From: Candidatus Peribacteraceae bacterium
Lineage (GTDB): Bacteria; Patescibacteriota; Gracilibacteria; Peribacterales; Peribacteraceae
DNA: 39,097 nt
Assembly: GCA_028699155.1 (NCBI GenBank)
Contig: JAQVVD010000013.1
Coordinates: 1-39,097, forward strand
Reading direction: 5' to 3'
The position numbers were made by a program, and so were the translations under genes. Under the pieces are notes generated by a model that ran no database searches, was not told where the DNA came from, and saw only the letters and a program-made list of their open reading frames with translations. Positions 9,063 through 16,134 of the stretch are shown one piece after another. Each line of letters begins with the position of its first letter. Position 1 is the first letter of the stretch.

Positions 9063-10109
9063 TCACCTGCAGGCGGCAAGGAGCGCGGCTTTCGTTACGG
9101 GAAGCATGCTGCTCGTACCGATGGAGGGCGGCACGGCAATGCGCACGTCCCCGTCGCTCCGAACATTCTTGTCGCTCAGGATGACCTCCCAAATATCGCG
9201 CGCCTGCATGCCAACCGGCAAATCGATGGGCATGGAAAGCTGCGTGAGCAATGTTTCAATGCGATCATACGCCTCCGATCCGGCAATGCGCATTTCGATG
9301 AGCATGCCGATCCCTACCGCCTCCGCATGGGAGAGGGAAAAATGCGAGAGCGCCTCGATTGCATGCCCCACCGTGTGCCCGAAATTGAGCAGGAAAGCGG
9401 TCTGTCCGTCCTTTGCCCCACGCTCCAGGACATCAACCTTCGCATGCGCCGCATTCTGTACGCAGACTTCCAGCAGCTCCCGATCGCCCGCAAGGCACTG
9501 CTCCACATGCTCCTCCACCCAGCCGAAGAATTCTGCATCCGTCAGCGATGCAACCTTGAGAATTTCCACCAGCCCTTCCTCTATCTGATGCCTGGGGAGC
9601 TCCTGTAGGAACGACGTATCGGCGAGCACGGCGCTGGGATACCAGAGCGTGCCGACCATGTTCTTCACTTTGCCGACGTTCACGTACGTCTTCCCTCCGA
9701 TGGCGGCATCCGCCATGCCAAGCAGATTGGTCGGCACATGAATGCAGCGAATCCCGCGCGCAAACACGCTGGAAGTGAAACCGCCAAGATCGGTCACCAT
9801 CCCGCCGCCGACATTGATGAGCACACTGTGTGTGCTGGCATGGAGCAGAACCAGTTCCTCCACAATCCGTTCAACCTGCTCGAACGATTTGGAAGATTCG
9901 CCGCTGGGAATCGGAATGCTTGCAGCCTCCGGCAGGAGCGCCTGCACCTTCTCTGCAATGGGCTCAAGCGACGCATCGTAGAGAATGACGAGCAGATCTG
10001 CCTCCAGCTCCCCCGTGATGTGCGGCAACTCCTCCAGCGCTCCGTCGCCGACGACGACGGAGCATGTGCGCTGAGAGGATGCTGGCACTGTCAGGTGAAT
10101 CTCTTTCAC
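9063..10109 (-). CDS. aroB: 3-dehydroquinate synthase
   Basis: The second enzyme of the shikimate pathway, converting DAHP to 3-dehydroquinate with NAD+ and a divalent metal. The 348 residues fit the family length (about 350). Visible motifs are the NAD-binding GGGMVTDLGGFTSSVFARGI, then GGKTYVN, the metal ligand Glu in EEGLVEILK, and the two ligand histidines in LNFGHTVGHAIE and SHAEAVGIGM. The last is normally HGEAV, so an Ala replaces the Gly next to a ligand His. It sits 78 nt downstream of prephenate dehydratase and so falls under the Phe attenuator at 11,503-11,649 if the unit is one transcript. Sugar-cyclase relatives (2-deoxy-scyllo-inosose synthases) are a less likely alternative given the neighbours. 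Confidence 0.92.
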   Translation of the reverse strand: MKEIHLTVPASSQRTCSVVVGDGALEELPHITGELEADLLVILYDASLEPIAEKVQALLPEAASIPIPSGESSKSFEQVERIVEELVLLHASTHSVLINVGGGMVTDLGGFTSSVFARGIRCIHVPTNLLGMADAAIGGKTYVNVGKVKNMVGTLWYPSAVLADTSFLQELPRHQIEEGLVEILKVASLTDAEFFGWVEEHVEQCLAGDRELLEVCVQNAAHAKVDVLERGAKDGQTAFLLNFGHTVGHAIEALSHFSLSHAEAVGIGMLIEMRIAGSEAYDRIETLLTQLSMPIDLPVGMQARDIWEVILSDKNVRSDGDVRIAVPPSIGTSSMLPVTKAALLAACR

Positions 10110-10187
10110 GCCGAGGATTGTACCGTTCTGTACGCAACTGTCACGCTTCCGATCGAGAGCAGCGATGCATATTCGATAGGAACCCGC

Positions 10188-11135
10188 TCATTGCGTCGCA
10201 GATGAATCTGAATTGACGCAGAGATTCCAGCTCCCCAGCCATTTCACCTCCTGAATGGCAGGATGTGCATCAAGCTGGTCAGCAAGAATGTGCAACTCTC
10301 TGGGGGATCCCTCGCGCTGCATCTCAACATAGAACGTGTACTGCTTCTCGCCGATCGCACGGCTGTGAAGCGACGTCAGATCAACGCGCGCATTCGCAAT
10401 CATGCTGGTGATCAGCCCCAGAACACCGCGCCTGTTCTCGGGTGTCACCAACGCCGCATGCCGTTCTGCCTCCGCAAATGGGAGATGATTCTCTGGATTT
10501 TGGTGCACCATGAAGAACTGCGTAATATTTTGAGCAGCGGGCAAATCAGCGACATCTTCCGCAAGAACGTTCAGATTCAGCTCCTGCAAAGCAATGCGAG
10601 ACGACAGGCATATCGATTCCGGGTCGCCGGAATGCGCAATGTGTTTCGCCGCCATGGCCGTGTTAGGCATCGGATGCTCCCCCAGCTCCACTGGGAAGCC
10701 CCGTCGGATGAACGTACGGCATTGATCCAGTCCTTTCTGATGGGAATAGACGTGCCTGGCAGAAGAAAGATCCGATCCTGGGACGCCGCCGGCACACATA
10801 CTGACCTGAAGGTTCGCTTCTCCCACGATACGCACGGCCTTGCTCCGAAAATGATCGAGATGCGGCCACACAATCCCGCCAGATGAATTCTCTATTGGAA
10901 TGAGGCCGTATTCTCCGCTCTCCACTGCCCCCCAAACTTCATCAATATGACCGTGATAATCGATGGCCATCGAAGGATGAGCAGCCTGCAGCATGCGAGC
11001 AGCCTGATCAGAGAACGAATACTTTTCGAGCGCGTGTAACCTCATATTGGAAGGCAGTACCAGATTGGAGGAAGCGGCAGTGTCTCCATACGAATCAGAG
11101 GTGCAATCCGGAGAAGAGAGTGAGGGAGTAGTCAT
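10188..11135 (-). CDS. pheA: Prephenate dehydratase with C-terminal ACT domain
   Basis: Converts prephenate to phenylpyruvate, the committed step to phenylalanine. From ATG 11135 the protein has 315 residues. A 30-residue Ser/Thr-rich N-terminus is followed by the catalytic domain (about 31-210) with YSFSDQAARML, LIPIENSSGGIVW (78-90) and AAQNITQFFMV. The ACT regulatory domain spans about 228-308, with RRGVLGLITSM and HSRAIGEKQYTFYVEM. Two substitutions stand out: the catalytic Thr-Arg-Phe is Thr-Gln-Phe (T205-Q206-F207), and the Phe-binding ESRP of the ACT domain reads HSRA. The gene is monofunctional; a chorismate mutase-like gene is divergent on the other side of the promoter region. An in-frame ATG at 11045 is an alternative start. 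Confidence 0.88.
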   Translation of the reverse strand: MTTPSLSSPDCTSDSYGDTAASSNLVLPSNMRLHALEKYSFSDQAARMLQAAHPSMAIDYHGHIDEVWGAVESGEYGLIPIENSSGGIVWPHLDHFRSKAVRIVGEANLQVSMCAGGVPGSDLSSARHVYSHQKGLDQCRTFIRRGFPVELGEHPMPNTAMAAKHIAHSGDPESICLSSRIALQELNLNVLAEDVADLPAAQNITQFFMVHQNPENHLPFAEAERHAALVTPENRRGVLGLITSMIANARVDLTSLHSRAIGEKQYTFYVEMQREGSPRELHILADQLDAHPAIQEVKWLGSWNLCVNSDSSATQ

Positions 11136-11160
11136 AGAAAAATGGGAAATGGGAAATACA

Positions 11161-11481
11161 TTACCGATCGTCATGCAGGCGCGCCTGCCGAAGAAGATCG
11201 TGCAGCATGATTTCACGAACCTTCTGCTGACCTGCTGCCTGCAGTACTTGTAAATGAAGAACGAGCGTAGCCTCATCAGGAAAAACGAGAGGAGAACTCC
11301 CGTTCCTTTCGTAGAGGAAGGACGTACGCAATACAACATGGCCATGGAGCAATAAATGGTGAATTGCCTCTCGGTCTGGCACAGAGACGCCTTCGATCGG
11401 CAGCGAAGAGATTGGATCGGACTGATCGGACACTGCGCCCCGTTCAGTGCATGGTTCTGAAGAAAATGTGACGGTAGACAT
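11161..11481 (-). CDS. Unknown 106-aa protein, first gene after the Phe attenuator
   Basis: Lies between the attenuator terminator and pheA: its ATG is 21 nt past the T-tract and its stop is 25 nt before the pheA start, so it is well placed to be the first structural gene of the unit. The N-terminal 30 residues are Ser/Thr/Asp-rich and low in structure, resembling the N-terminus of the following PheA (both read M-[ST]-T-x-[ST]-x-S-S-x-x-C-T). The C-terminal half (about 36-106) is predicted helical, with VLHLQVLQAAGQQKVREIML. I recognise no family. It may instead be untranslated leader; codon choice looks ordinary and the frame is open for its full length. Confidence 0.5.
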   Translation of the reverse strand: MSTVTFSSEPCTERGAVSDQSDPISSLPIEGVSVPDREAIHHLLLHGHVVLRTSFLYERNGSSPLVFPDEATLVLHLQVLQAAGQQKVREIMLHDLLRQARLHDDR

Positions 11482-11502
11482 AGAATGAAAGAAAAAATAA
11501 AT

Positions 11503-11540
11503 ACAAAAACCCCGCCTCGGTCGTAGGGAGGGAGAAGGAG
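11503..11540 (-). terminator. Attenuator terminator of the pheA-aroB unit, with competing antiterminator segment
   Basis: On the reverse strand the arm CCCTCCCT (11525-11532) pairs with AGGCGGGG (11510-11517) around a 7-nt loop, with one C-C mismatch, and is followed by TTTTT (11505-11509) and more T. The segment CTCCTTCTCCCTCC (11527-11540), which includes most of the 5' arm, is complementary over 13 pairs with a single bulged T to GGAGGGGAAGGAG (11587-11599) inside the leader-peptide gene. The two structures exclude each other, as in ribosome-controlled attenuation. Confidence 0.85.
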
Positions 11541-11565
11541 GTGCGAATCCGCGTGAATCAGTCTC

Positions 11566-11649
11566 TTAGTAGCTCAGACGCATCAGCTCCTTCCCCTCCA
11601 TAAAATAGGAGAACTGGAAGGTGCCGAAGATAAACGTCTGGCGCGACAT
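11566..11649 (-). CDS. Phe-rich leader peptide of the pheA-aroB unit (attenuator peptide)
   Basis: A 27-residue ORF with Phe at positions 6, 8, 11, 13 and 16 and Tyr at 15 and 27, ending in TAA at 11566-11568. Its start codon is only 10 nt past the -10 box, so translation would be leaderless or nearly so. A 6-bp stem (TGGCGC/GCGCCA) can form around the start codon. The Phe codons lie just before the segment (codons 17-22) that can pair with the terminator's 5' arm. A ribosome starved for Phe-tRNA would leave that segment free and allow antitermination; a ribosome reaching the stop would let the terminator form. This is the logic of E. coli pheL, but the peptide is not obviously homologous to PheL. 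It resembles the divergent leader at 11751-11801 (shared F-[IV]-F-G-[ST]-F). Confidence 0.85.
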   Translation of the reverse strand: MSRQTFIFGTFQFSYFMEGKELMRLSY

Positions 11650-11659
11650 GTGTGCGCCA

Positions 11660-11687
11660 ATTGTACGATTCGAATCTCCTCTGTCAA
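11660..11687 (-). promoter_or_regulatory. Promoter of the leader/pheA/aroB unit
   Basis: Consensus -35 TTGACA (11682-11687 on the reverse strand), 16-nt spacer, -10 TACAAT (11660-11665). The leader peptide ATG follows 10 nt later. It is back to back with the forward promoter at 11713-11741; the two -35 boxes are 25 nt apart. Confidence 0.85.
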
Positions 11688-11712
11688 GAAGGAGAGTCAT
11701 TTCGAAGCCTGT

Positions 11713-11741
11713 TTGACAGCATCACCATAGGAACGTATATA
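11713..11741 (+). promoter_or_regulatory. Promoter of the leader/chorismate mutase/rsmA unit
   Basis: Consensus -35 TTGACA (11713-11718), 17-nt spacer, -10 TATATA (11736-11741). The forward leader peptide ATG is 9 nt downstream, again suggesting a leaderless message. Confidence 0.87.
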
Positions 11742-11750
11742 CTGAAGGCG

Positions 11751-11801
11751 ATGCAGGCAAAGGCCTTCGTATTCGGTTCCTTTTATACCTTCTTCCAGTA
11801 G
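11751..11801 (+). CDS. Phe-rich leader peptide of the chorismate mutase unit (attenuator peptide)
   Basis: A 16-residue ORF with Phe at positions 6, 8, 11, 14 and 15 and Tyr at 12, ending in TAG (11799-11801). Five of 16 codons specify Phe. The stop codon overlaps AGAGGGG (11800-11806), which is perfectly complementary to CCCCTCT (11850-11856) in the 5' arm of the downstream terminator. Ribosomes that reach the stop would cover this segment and permit termination; stalling at the earlier Phe codons would expose it. The peptide shares the order F6-[IV]-F8-G9-[ST]-F11 with the reverse leader at 11566-11649, suggesting that one attenuator arose from the other. Confidence 0.85.
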   Translation: MQAKAFVFGSFYTFFQ

Positions 11802-11847
11802 AGGGGCGGAACCGCAGAACCTAAGAAAGCACTCCGAAAATCGTTCT

Positions 11848-11876
11848 CACCCCTCTGCAGAGACTGAGGTGTTTTT
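11848..11876 (+). terminator. Attenuator terminator before the chorismate mutase gene
   Basis: CACC...TC pairs with GA-GGTG across a loop that contains CTCTGCAGAG, followed directly by TTTTT (11872-11876) and CTGT. It sits 47 nt after the leader peptide stop and 20 nt before the structural gene, the expected place for an attenuator. Its 5' arm (11850-11856) has the alternative partner at 11800-11806. Confidence 0.75.
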
Positions 11877-11896
11877 CTGTATTCCCCGAAAGAAGC

Positions 11897-12430
11897 ATGA
11901 TCGAGAAAAGTCAGGCAGATGCGGCAGCGCTCAAACGGCTCAGAGATGAGATCGATACGGCGGATGCAGATCTCATCCGGGCAATCGGAACGGAACAGGG
12001 AAACGGAGAGTTCGCGGCCGCGCGCGTGGAATTCACGCGCGCATTTCAGAGGCTATTCGGTGGAAATACGCAAGCGACGCAGGAAGCGGCACACCTGCTT
12101 CATACACTGGAACAGAACCTGCCACGGCCTCCGAGTGGAACTGCCATACGGGCATTGCTCCGGGGGTTTGCTGCACGAGCGAGAGTCCGCATGCACAAGA
12201 ACGTTACCAGAGACCTCGATCGCGAAGCGGCAGTAACGAATACGTGGAAGCAAAATGCGGAAGTGAGCGGCGTGGACCCGGCAACCGCAGTAGCCATCTT
12301 CCAGATGATTCTTGCGACATCGATCCGTATGCAGGAGTTGCAAATTCAAGGTACGCTAGCCGCATGCAAGGAGAAAGAAGCCTCAGCGAAACAGTCCGGC
12401 AATTCTGCGCCGCACATCATTTGCACCTGA
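11897..12430 (+). CDS. Chorismate mutase-like protein (AroQ fold) with a mid-helix insertion
   Basis: Probably converts chorismate to prephenate. The first helix starts with LKRLRDEIDTADADLIRAI (12-30), the AroQ signature with its active-site Arg (R16). After about 50 extra residues the family pattern resumes: IRALLRGFAARARVRMHKNV (84-103), with the second Arg and the Lys, then RDLDREAAV (105-113) with the Asp/Glu positions, and GVDPATAVAIFQMILATSIRMQ (125-136 for the end) with the terminal Ser/Gln. At 177 residues it is about twice the size of a minimal AroQ domain because of the insertion (about 31-83). The Phe attenuator upstream supports the assignment independently. Its 3' end overlaps rsmA by 67 nt. 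Confidence 0.75.
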   Translation: MIEKSQADAAALKRLRDEIDTADADLIRAIGTEQGNGEFAAARVEFTRAFQRLFGGNTQATQEAAHLLHTLEQNLPRPPSGTAIRALLRGFAARARVRMHKNVTRDLDREAAVTNTWKQNAEVSGVDPATAVAIFQMILATSIRMQELQIQGTLAACKEKEASAKQSGNSAPHIICT

Positions 12431-13176
12431 ATACGAACTTAGGGCAGCACTACCTGATTGATGAGGAAATCCTGGAAATGATTATCACGACTGCCGCACT
12501 GCAATCGGATGATAGTGTAGTAGAAATCGGTCCGGGCATCGGCGTGCTTACGAAGAAACTGCTGGAGAAGGCTCGCACCGTATTGGCAGTCGAGCTGGAT
12601 GCGCGGGTGATCCCGCTGCTCCACGAATTTGTCGGGAAACACAGCAACCTGCAGGTGATACACGATAACGCACTCAGAGTTTGTTTCCCGGAGGAACCGT
12701 ACAAGATCGTTGCGAATATCCCCTACCACATTACTTCGCCTTTGCTTCGACACGCATTCATGGAATCGAAGACAACCCCTGTGTCTATGACACTACTGAT
12801 ACAGCGCGAAGTAGCGGAGAAAATATGCGATGAGAACGATGCGGGAATGCTCACGGTGCTCGTGCGGCTCTTCGGAAAACCGCGCATTGCCGCACTCGTA
12901 CCGCCGTCTGCATTCCTTCCTCCGCCGAAAGTGAATTCGGCGGTCCTGCACATAGAGTGTTTCGCAGAGCCGCTGGTGGAACCGCAGGTGATCGAGAAGA
13001 TCTTCACGCTCACAAAGCTGGCATTCGGGCAGAAGCGCAAGATGCTGCGCAACACGCTCGGCGCGCTCCCCGATGGAATGGAAAAACTCTCGCAGGCGCA
13101 CATTGATCCTAAACGCAGAGCGCAGACGCTCTCCATCGAAGAGTGGATTGCGCTTGCGCGTTCTTTTGGAGCGTAG
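12364..13176 (+). CDS. rsmA: 16S rRNA adenine-N6,N6-dimethyltransferase (KsgA)
   Basis: Dimethylates two adjacent adenines in helix 45 of 16S rRNA during small-subunit maturation. The 270 residues match family length. Motifs: LGQHYLIDEEIL at the N-terminus, SAM-binding VVEIGPGIGVLT, the acidic strand VLAVELDARV, and the catalytic NIPYHITSPLL (family NLPYxI), then the C-terminal FGQKRKMLRNTL. The ATG at 12364 is chosen because the next residues lead directly into the family start; it lies 67 nt inside the chorismate mutase-like gene in another frame, so translation is probably coupled. This places a ribosome-maturation enzyme downstream of a Phe attenuator. Confidence 0.96.
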   Translation: MQGERSLSETVRQFCAAHHLHLNTNLGQHYLIDEEILEMIITTAALQSDDSVVEIGPGIGVLTKKLLEKARTVLAVELDARVIPLLHEFVGKHSNLQVIHDNALRVCFPEEPYKIVANIPYHITSPLLRHAFMESKTTPVSMTLLIQREVAEKICDENDAGMLTVLVRLFGKPRIAALVPPSAFLPPPKVNSAVLHIECFAEPLVEPQVIEKIFTLTKLAFGQKRKMLRNTLGALPDGMEKLSQAHIDPKRRAQTLSIEEWIALARSFGA

Positions 13177-13272
13177 AACGGAGTTTTTGGCAATTCTACG
13201 CCTAAAAATCAGGACAAAAAGGAAAAAGAAGGGGCCGAAGAGATCAACGAATGCAACGAAAAGATACTGTGT

Positions 13273-14874
13273 ATGTACGTCATTCTCCTATTGCTCGTTG
13301 GTCTCTTTGTCCTCCTTTTCATGCGCCCTTCGCACATTTCCTACGCATTCCTTGGCAGCTTTTTGCTCACAATCTTCTGCCTCCGATGGTGGCAGCGCAC
13401 CTCGTACGCGCCACTCACCTGGATACTCTTTGCGATCCTCGCACTCTTTGTAATCCTCGCATTCCTTTCAAATACAAGAAAACCGCTGTTGGCACTCGCG
13501 GGGATTCTCGGACTCCTCCTGGCCATGCTGTCCGTCGCCCGCACAACGCATATACCGGATGCAATGAGCATCGATGCATTCGCAAACGGTACATACGTGC
13601 ATGTGCGGGGCGTGATCGCGGCGGAACCGGATCGCAGGCCGATGAAGACGAAGTACACGGTGGAAACTCTGGAACTCCTCAATGCGTCCGGTGCGGCGAT
13701 CGCGCAGGTGAAAGGGAAAATCCTGGCGACAGACAACGGGCAGTGGCCGGAGTACCGGTACGGCGACACAGTGCTCGTATCGGGAAAACTAGAGAAACCT
13801 GAGGCAATCGAAACATTCCAGTACGACAGGTACCTGAGCCGCTACGGAATCTATGCCGTGATGTACCGCGCAGGCATACGGAGCGAGTACGAAGGGAGAA
13901 GCGGCAGAAGAAGCCTCTTTGCAATGAAAGAAACCTTCGAGGCGCAGATCAACCGCATCTATCCCGAACCGCACGCATCCTTCATGGCGGGGCTGCTCAC
14001 GGGATCGCGGCGGGGCATACCTGAACGGCTGATGGAACAGTTCAATGTCACGGGGCTCACGCACATCATCGCCATTTCCGGCTACAACATCACAATCGTC
14101 ATCTCGATCATCGCAGGCGCGCTCTTCTGGTTGCCGCTGAAATGGCGATTCGTGCCGGCGATAATGGCAATCGCGCTCTTCACGCTGTTCGTGGGAGCGA
14201 GTGCGGCAGTGGTGCGCGCGTCGATCATGGGAATACTCGGACTCCTCGCCCTGCAGGCGGGACGGCAGTACGACGTGCGCCTTGCAATTCTATGGACGCT
14301 CTTCTTCATGCTTGCCTGGAACCCGAAGTACCTCTGGTACGATGCCGGATTCCAACTCTCGTTCCTTGCAGTGCTGGGTCTCACGGAATGCGCCCCGCTG
14401 CTGGAGCGATGGTTCGCCAGAGTGCCGCAGGTACTCGGCATGCGTGAATCGTTGCAAATGACATGCGCGGCGCAGCTGGCCGCCGTGCCGCTGATCATCT
14501 TCCTCTTCGGAAGACTCTCGCTCATCGCGCCGATCGCGAACGTGCTGGTCGCGCCCTTCATCCCTCTGGCAATGCTCTTTGGATTCGCGGGAACTCTGGT
14601 AAGTTTCATCGCGTTCTTCCCAGGACAACTAATCGCGTACCTCGGATGGGGATGCCTGGAGTGGATTGTGCGCGTCTCGGGAGCACTGGCACGACTACCG
14701 TTCGCATCAGTCAGCACCCCGAGCATCAATGTGTTTCTCATAGCCGGATACTACTGCGTGTTGGCGGCTATGCTTGTGCGCCAGCGCAGACGAAGCATGG
14801 GAATCTCTGTTCCTACCACTCATACACATACACCTTCCGAACCCGCCGCTTGCAAGGCACTTCGATCACTGTGA
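13273..14874 (+). CDS. comEC: ComEC/Rec2-type DNA-uptake channel, without the metallo-beta-lactamase domain
   Basis: The membrane channel for uptake of single-stranded DNA in natural competence. The 533 residues hold three N-terminal membrane segments (about 1-85), an extracytoplasmic OB-like domain (about 95-200; YGDTVLVSGKLEKPEAIETFQYDRYLSRYGIYA) and the multi-helix Competence domain (about 215-505) with the hallmarks GLTHIIAISGYNITI and SAAVVRASIMG. The C-terminal metallo-beta-lactamase-like domain of longer ComECs is absent, as in some other lineages. It follows rsmA by 96 nt. A weak inverted repeat (TTTTTGGC/GCCTAAAAA, 13184-13208) lies between the genes and might reduce read-through. 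The 3' end overlaps the convergent methyltransferase gene by 62 nt. Confidence 0.9.
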   Translation: MYVILLLLVGLFVLLFMRPSHISYAFLGSFLLTIFCLRWWQRTSYAPLTWILFAILALFVILAFLSNTRKPLLALAGILGLLLAMLSVARTTHIPDAMSIDAFANGTYVHVRGVIAAEPDRRPMKTKYTVETLELLNASGAAIAQVKGKILATDNGQWPEYRYGDTVLVSGKLEKPEAIETFQYDRYLSRYGIYAVMYRAGIRSEYEGRSGRRSLFAMKETFEAQINRIYPEPHASFMAGLLTGSRRGIPERLMEQFNVTGLTHIIAISGYNITIVISIIAGALFWLPLKWRFVPAIMAIALFTLFVGASAAVVRASIMGILGLLALQAGRQYDVRLAILWTLFFMLAWNPKYLWYDAGFQLSFLAVLGLTECAPLLERWFARVPQVLGMRESLQMTCAAQLAAVPLIIFLFGRLSLIAPIANVLVAPFIPLAMLFGFAGTLVSFIAFFPGQLIAYLGWGCLEWIVRVSGALARLPFASVSTPSINVFLIAGYYCVLAAMLVRQRRRSMGISVPTTHTHTPSEPAACKALRSL

Positions 14875-15349
14875 GAGGCTGCCTGTTCGGGAAGACGAAT
14901 GCGTGCGACACCACGCGCGTGCCGCGCCGGAGCTCTGCGGTGAATTTCTGTTCCAGTTTCGCCATAAGGCTCGGGCAGAGGTAGAGGAAGATGGCATCGG
15001 CATCGGAGACATTCCGTTTGAGAAACGATCCGAATTTCCACTGTACCTTCTCGCCGGAAAGCAGCGTCTTCAGCCGACCCCAAAGGTACACGGTGTAGAC
15101 GGATTCAATTGCGATGGCACGGATGGCGGAGCATTTGCGCAACGCGGCGATGAGTGTCCTGCCATCGCCCGCGCCCAGATCATAGACGACCTGCCCGGGC
15201 AGCAAGCGCGCACTGTCGACCATCGCCTCCACGACGCGCGCCTCGGTCGGAACATACGGCACCCGAACCCATACATGCGCAATCATCGTGCATGTAAGGA
15301 GGAACAGCAGAACCGTAAGAGTAACTAACAGGACATCAAGAAGAACCAT
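14813..15349 (-). CDS. Membrane-anchored FAM173-type SAM-dependent methyltransferase
   Basis: A 178-residue protein with one N-terminal membrane helix (about 3-25), then a short class I methyltransferase domain. The SAM-binding loop is VVYDLGAGDGRTLIAAL (about 53-69), preceded by VPYVPTEARVVEAMVDSARL and followed by AIAIE and GTRVVSHAFVFP. This order is that of the FAM173/ATPSC-KMT group, whose eukaryotic members methylate lysine in ATP synthase subunit c; the substrate here is unknown. A TAGGAT box lies 6 nt before the ATG, so the message may be leaderless. The gene ends inside the convergent comEC. Confidence 0.78.
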   Translation of the reverse strand: MVLLDVLLVTLTVLLFLLTCTMIAHVWVRVPYVPTEARVVEAMVDSARLLPGQVVYDLGAGDGRTLIAALRKCSAIRAIAIESVYTVYLWGRLKTLLSGEKVQWKFGSFLKRNVSDADAIFLYLCPSLMAKLEQKFTAELRRGTRVVSHAFVFPNRQPLTVIEVPCKRRVRKVYVYEW

Positions 15350-15486
15350 GGGCGCATCCTACAACGCTGCTCACGCGAAGACGAGTGCCGCATTGCGGAG
15401 AAACAATTTGCAAAAATGTATGGATGCCAGCAATCAGCTAGTACAGTGTGCCGGAAAGACCGCACATACTTCACCCCATTACATCC

Positions 15487-16134
15487 ATGGAAAAACCCGC
15501 CCAGTGTTCACTCAGGCTCCATGTACTCCAAGGGCTCTTCGTCGGACTGCTCGTCGGCATGAACCTGCTTGGCAATAAGATCACAACGATCTTCGGCATT
15601 TCTGTCTCTGTCAGCATTTTCATGGTCCCCCTCACGTTCCTTATCACGGATATCGCGGAAGAAGTGTACGGGAAAGACGTGGTATCGCACTTCATTGTGA
15701 GCGGAGTAATCACGTTGATTCTCATGTTCCTCTACACCGGATTCTTCGTCTGGCTGCCGCCGAACGAGCGCTTCACGTACAATGCGGAATACCAGCTGGT
15801 TTTCGGCTCAAGCATGCGCATTATCATCGCAAGCCTCATCGCATTCCTCCTGGCCCAGTACCACGATATTTGGGCATTCGCGTTCTGGAAGAAGAAGACG
15901 CATGGCAAAGCACTCTGGCTGCGCAACAACCTCTCCACGTGGGTATCGCAGGCAATCGACACCATGGTCTTCATGATGATCGCCTTCTACCACGTCACGC
16001 CGAAATTCACGCTGGGCTTCATCATCAGCCTCTCGATCCCCTACTACCTCTTCAAGCTTGCATTCGCCGTGCTGGATACGCCGTTCGTCTACCTGGGCGT
16101 GTGGTGGCTGCGCCGGGAGAAAATACGTGCGTAA
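15487..16134 (+). CDS. Queuosine-precursor transporter (VUT/YhhQ family)
   Basis: A 215-residue integral membrane protein with six predicted membrane segments. The family hallmarks are visible: GNKITTIFGISVSVSIFMVP, FLITDIAEEVYGK (the conserved TDxxxExYGK), and WLRNNLSTWVSQAIDTMVFM (the conserved RN...SQ..D). YhhQ relatives import queuosine precursors such as preQ0/preQ1, which would fit a host with little de novo synthesis. I prefer ATG 15487; an in-frame GTG at 15448 would add 13 residues. The gene ends 46 nt inside the convergent repeat-protein gene. Confidence 0.85.
   Translation: MEKPAQCSLRLHVLQGLFVGLLVGMNLLGNKITTIFGISVSVSIFMVPLTFLITDIAEEVYGKDVVSHFIVSGVITLILMFLYTGFFVWLPPNERFTYNAEYQLVFGSSMRIIIASLIAFLLAQYHDIWAFAFWKKKTHGKALWLRNNLSTWVSQAIDTMVFMMIAFYHVTPKFTLGFIISLSIPYYLFKLAFAVLDTPFVYLGVWWLRREKIRA

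Noticed and set aside
13184-13208. Terminator between rsmA and comEC
   Set aside because: The stem is mostly A-T with a bulge and a short GC part; too weak to call.
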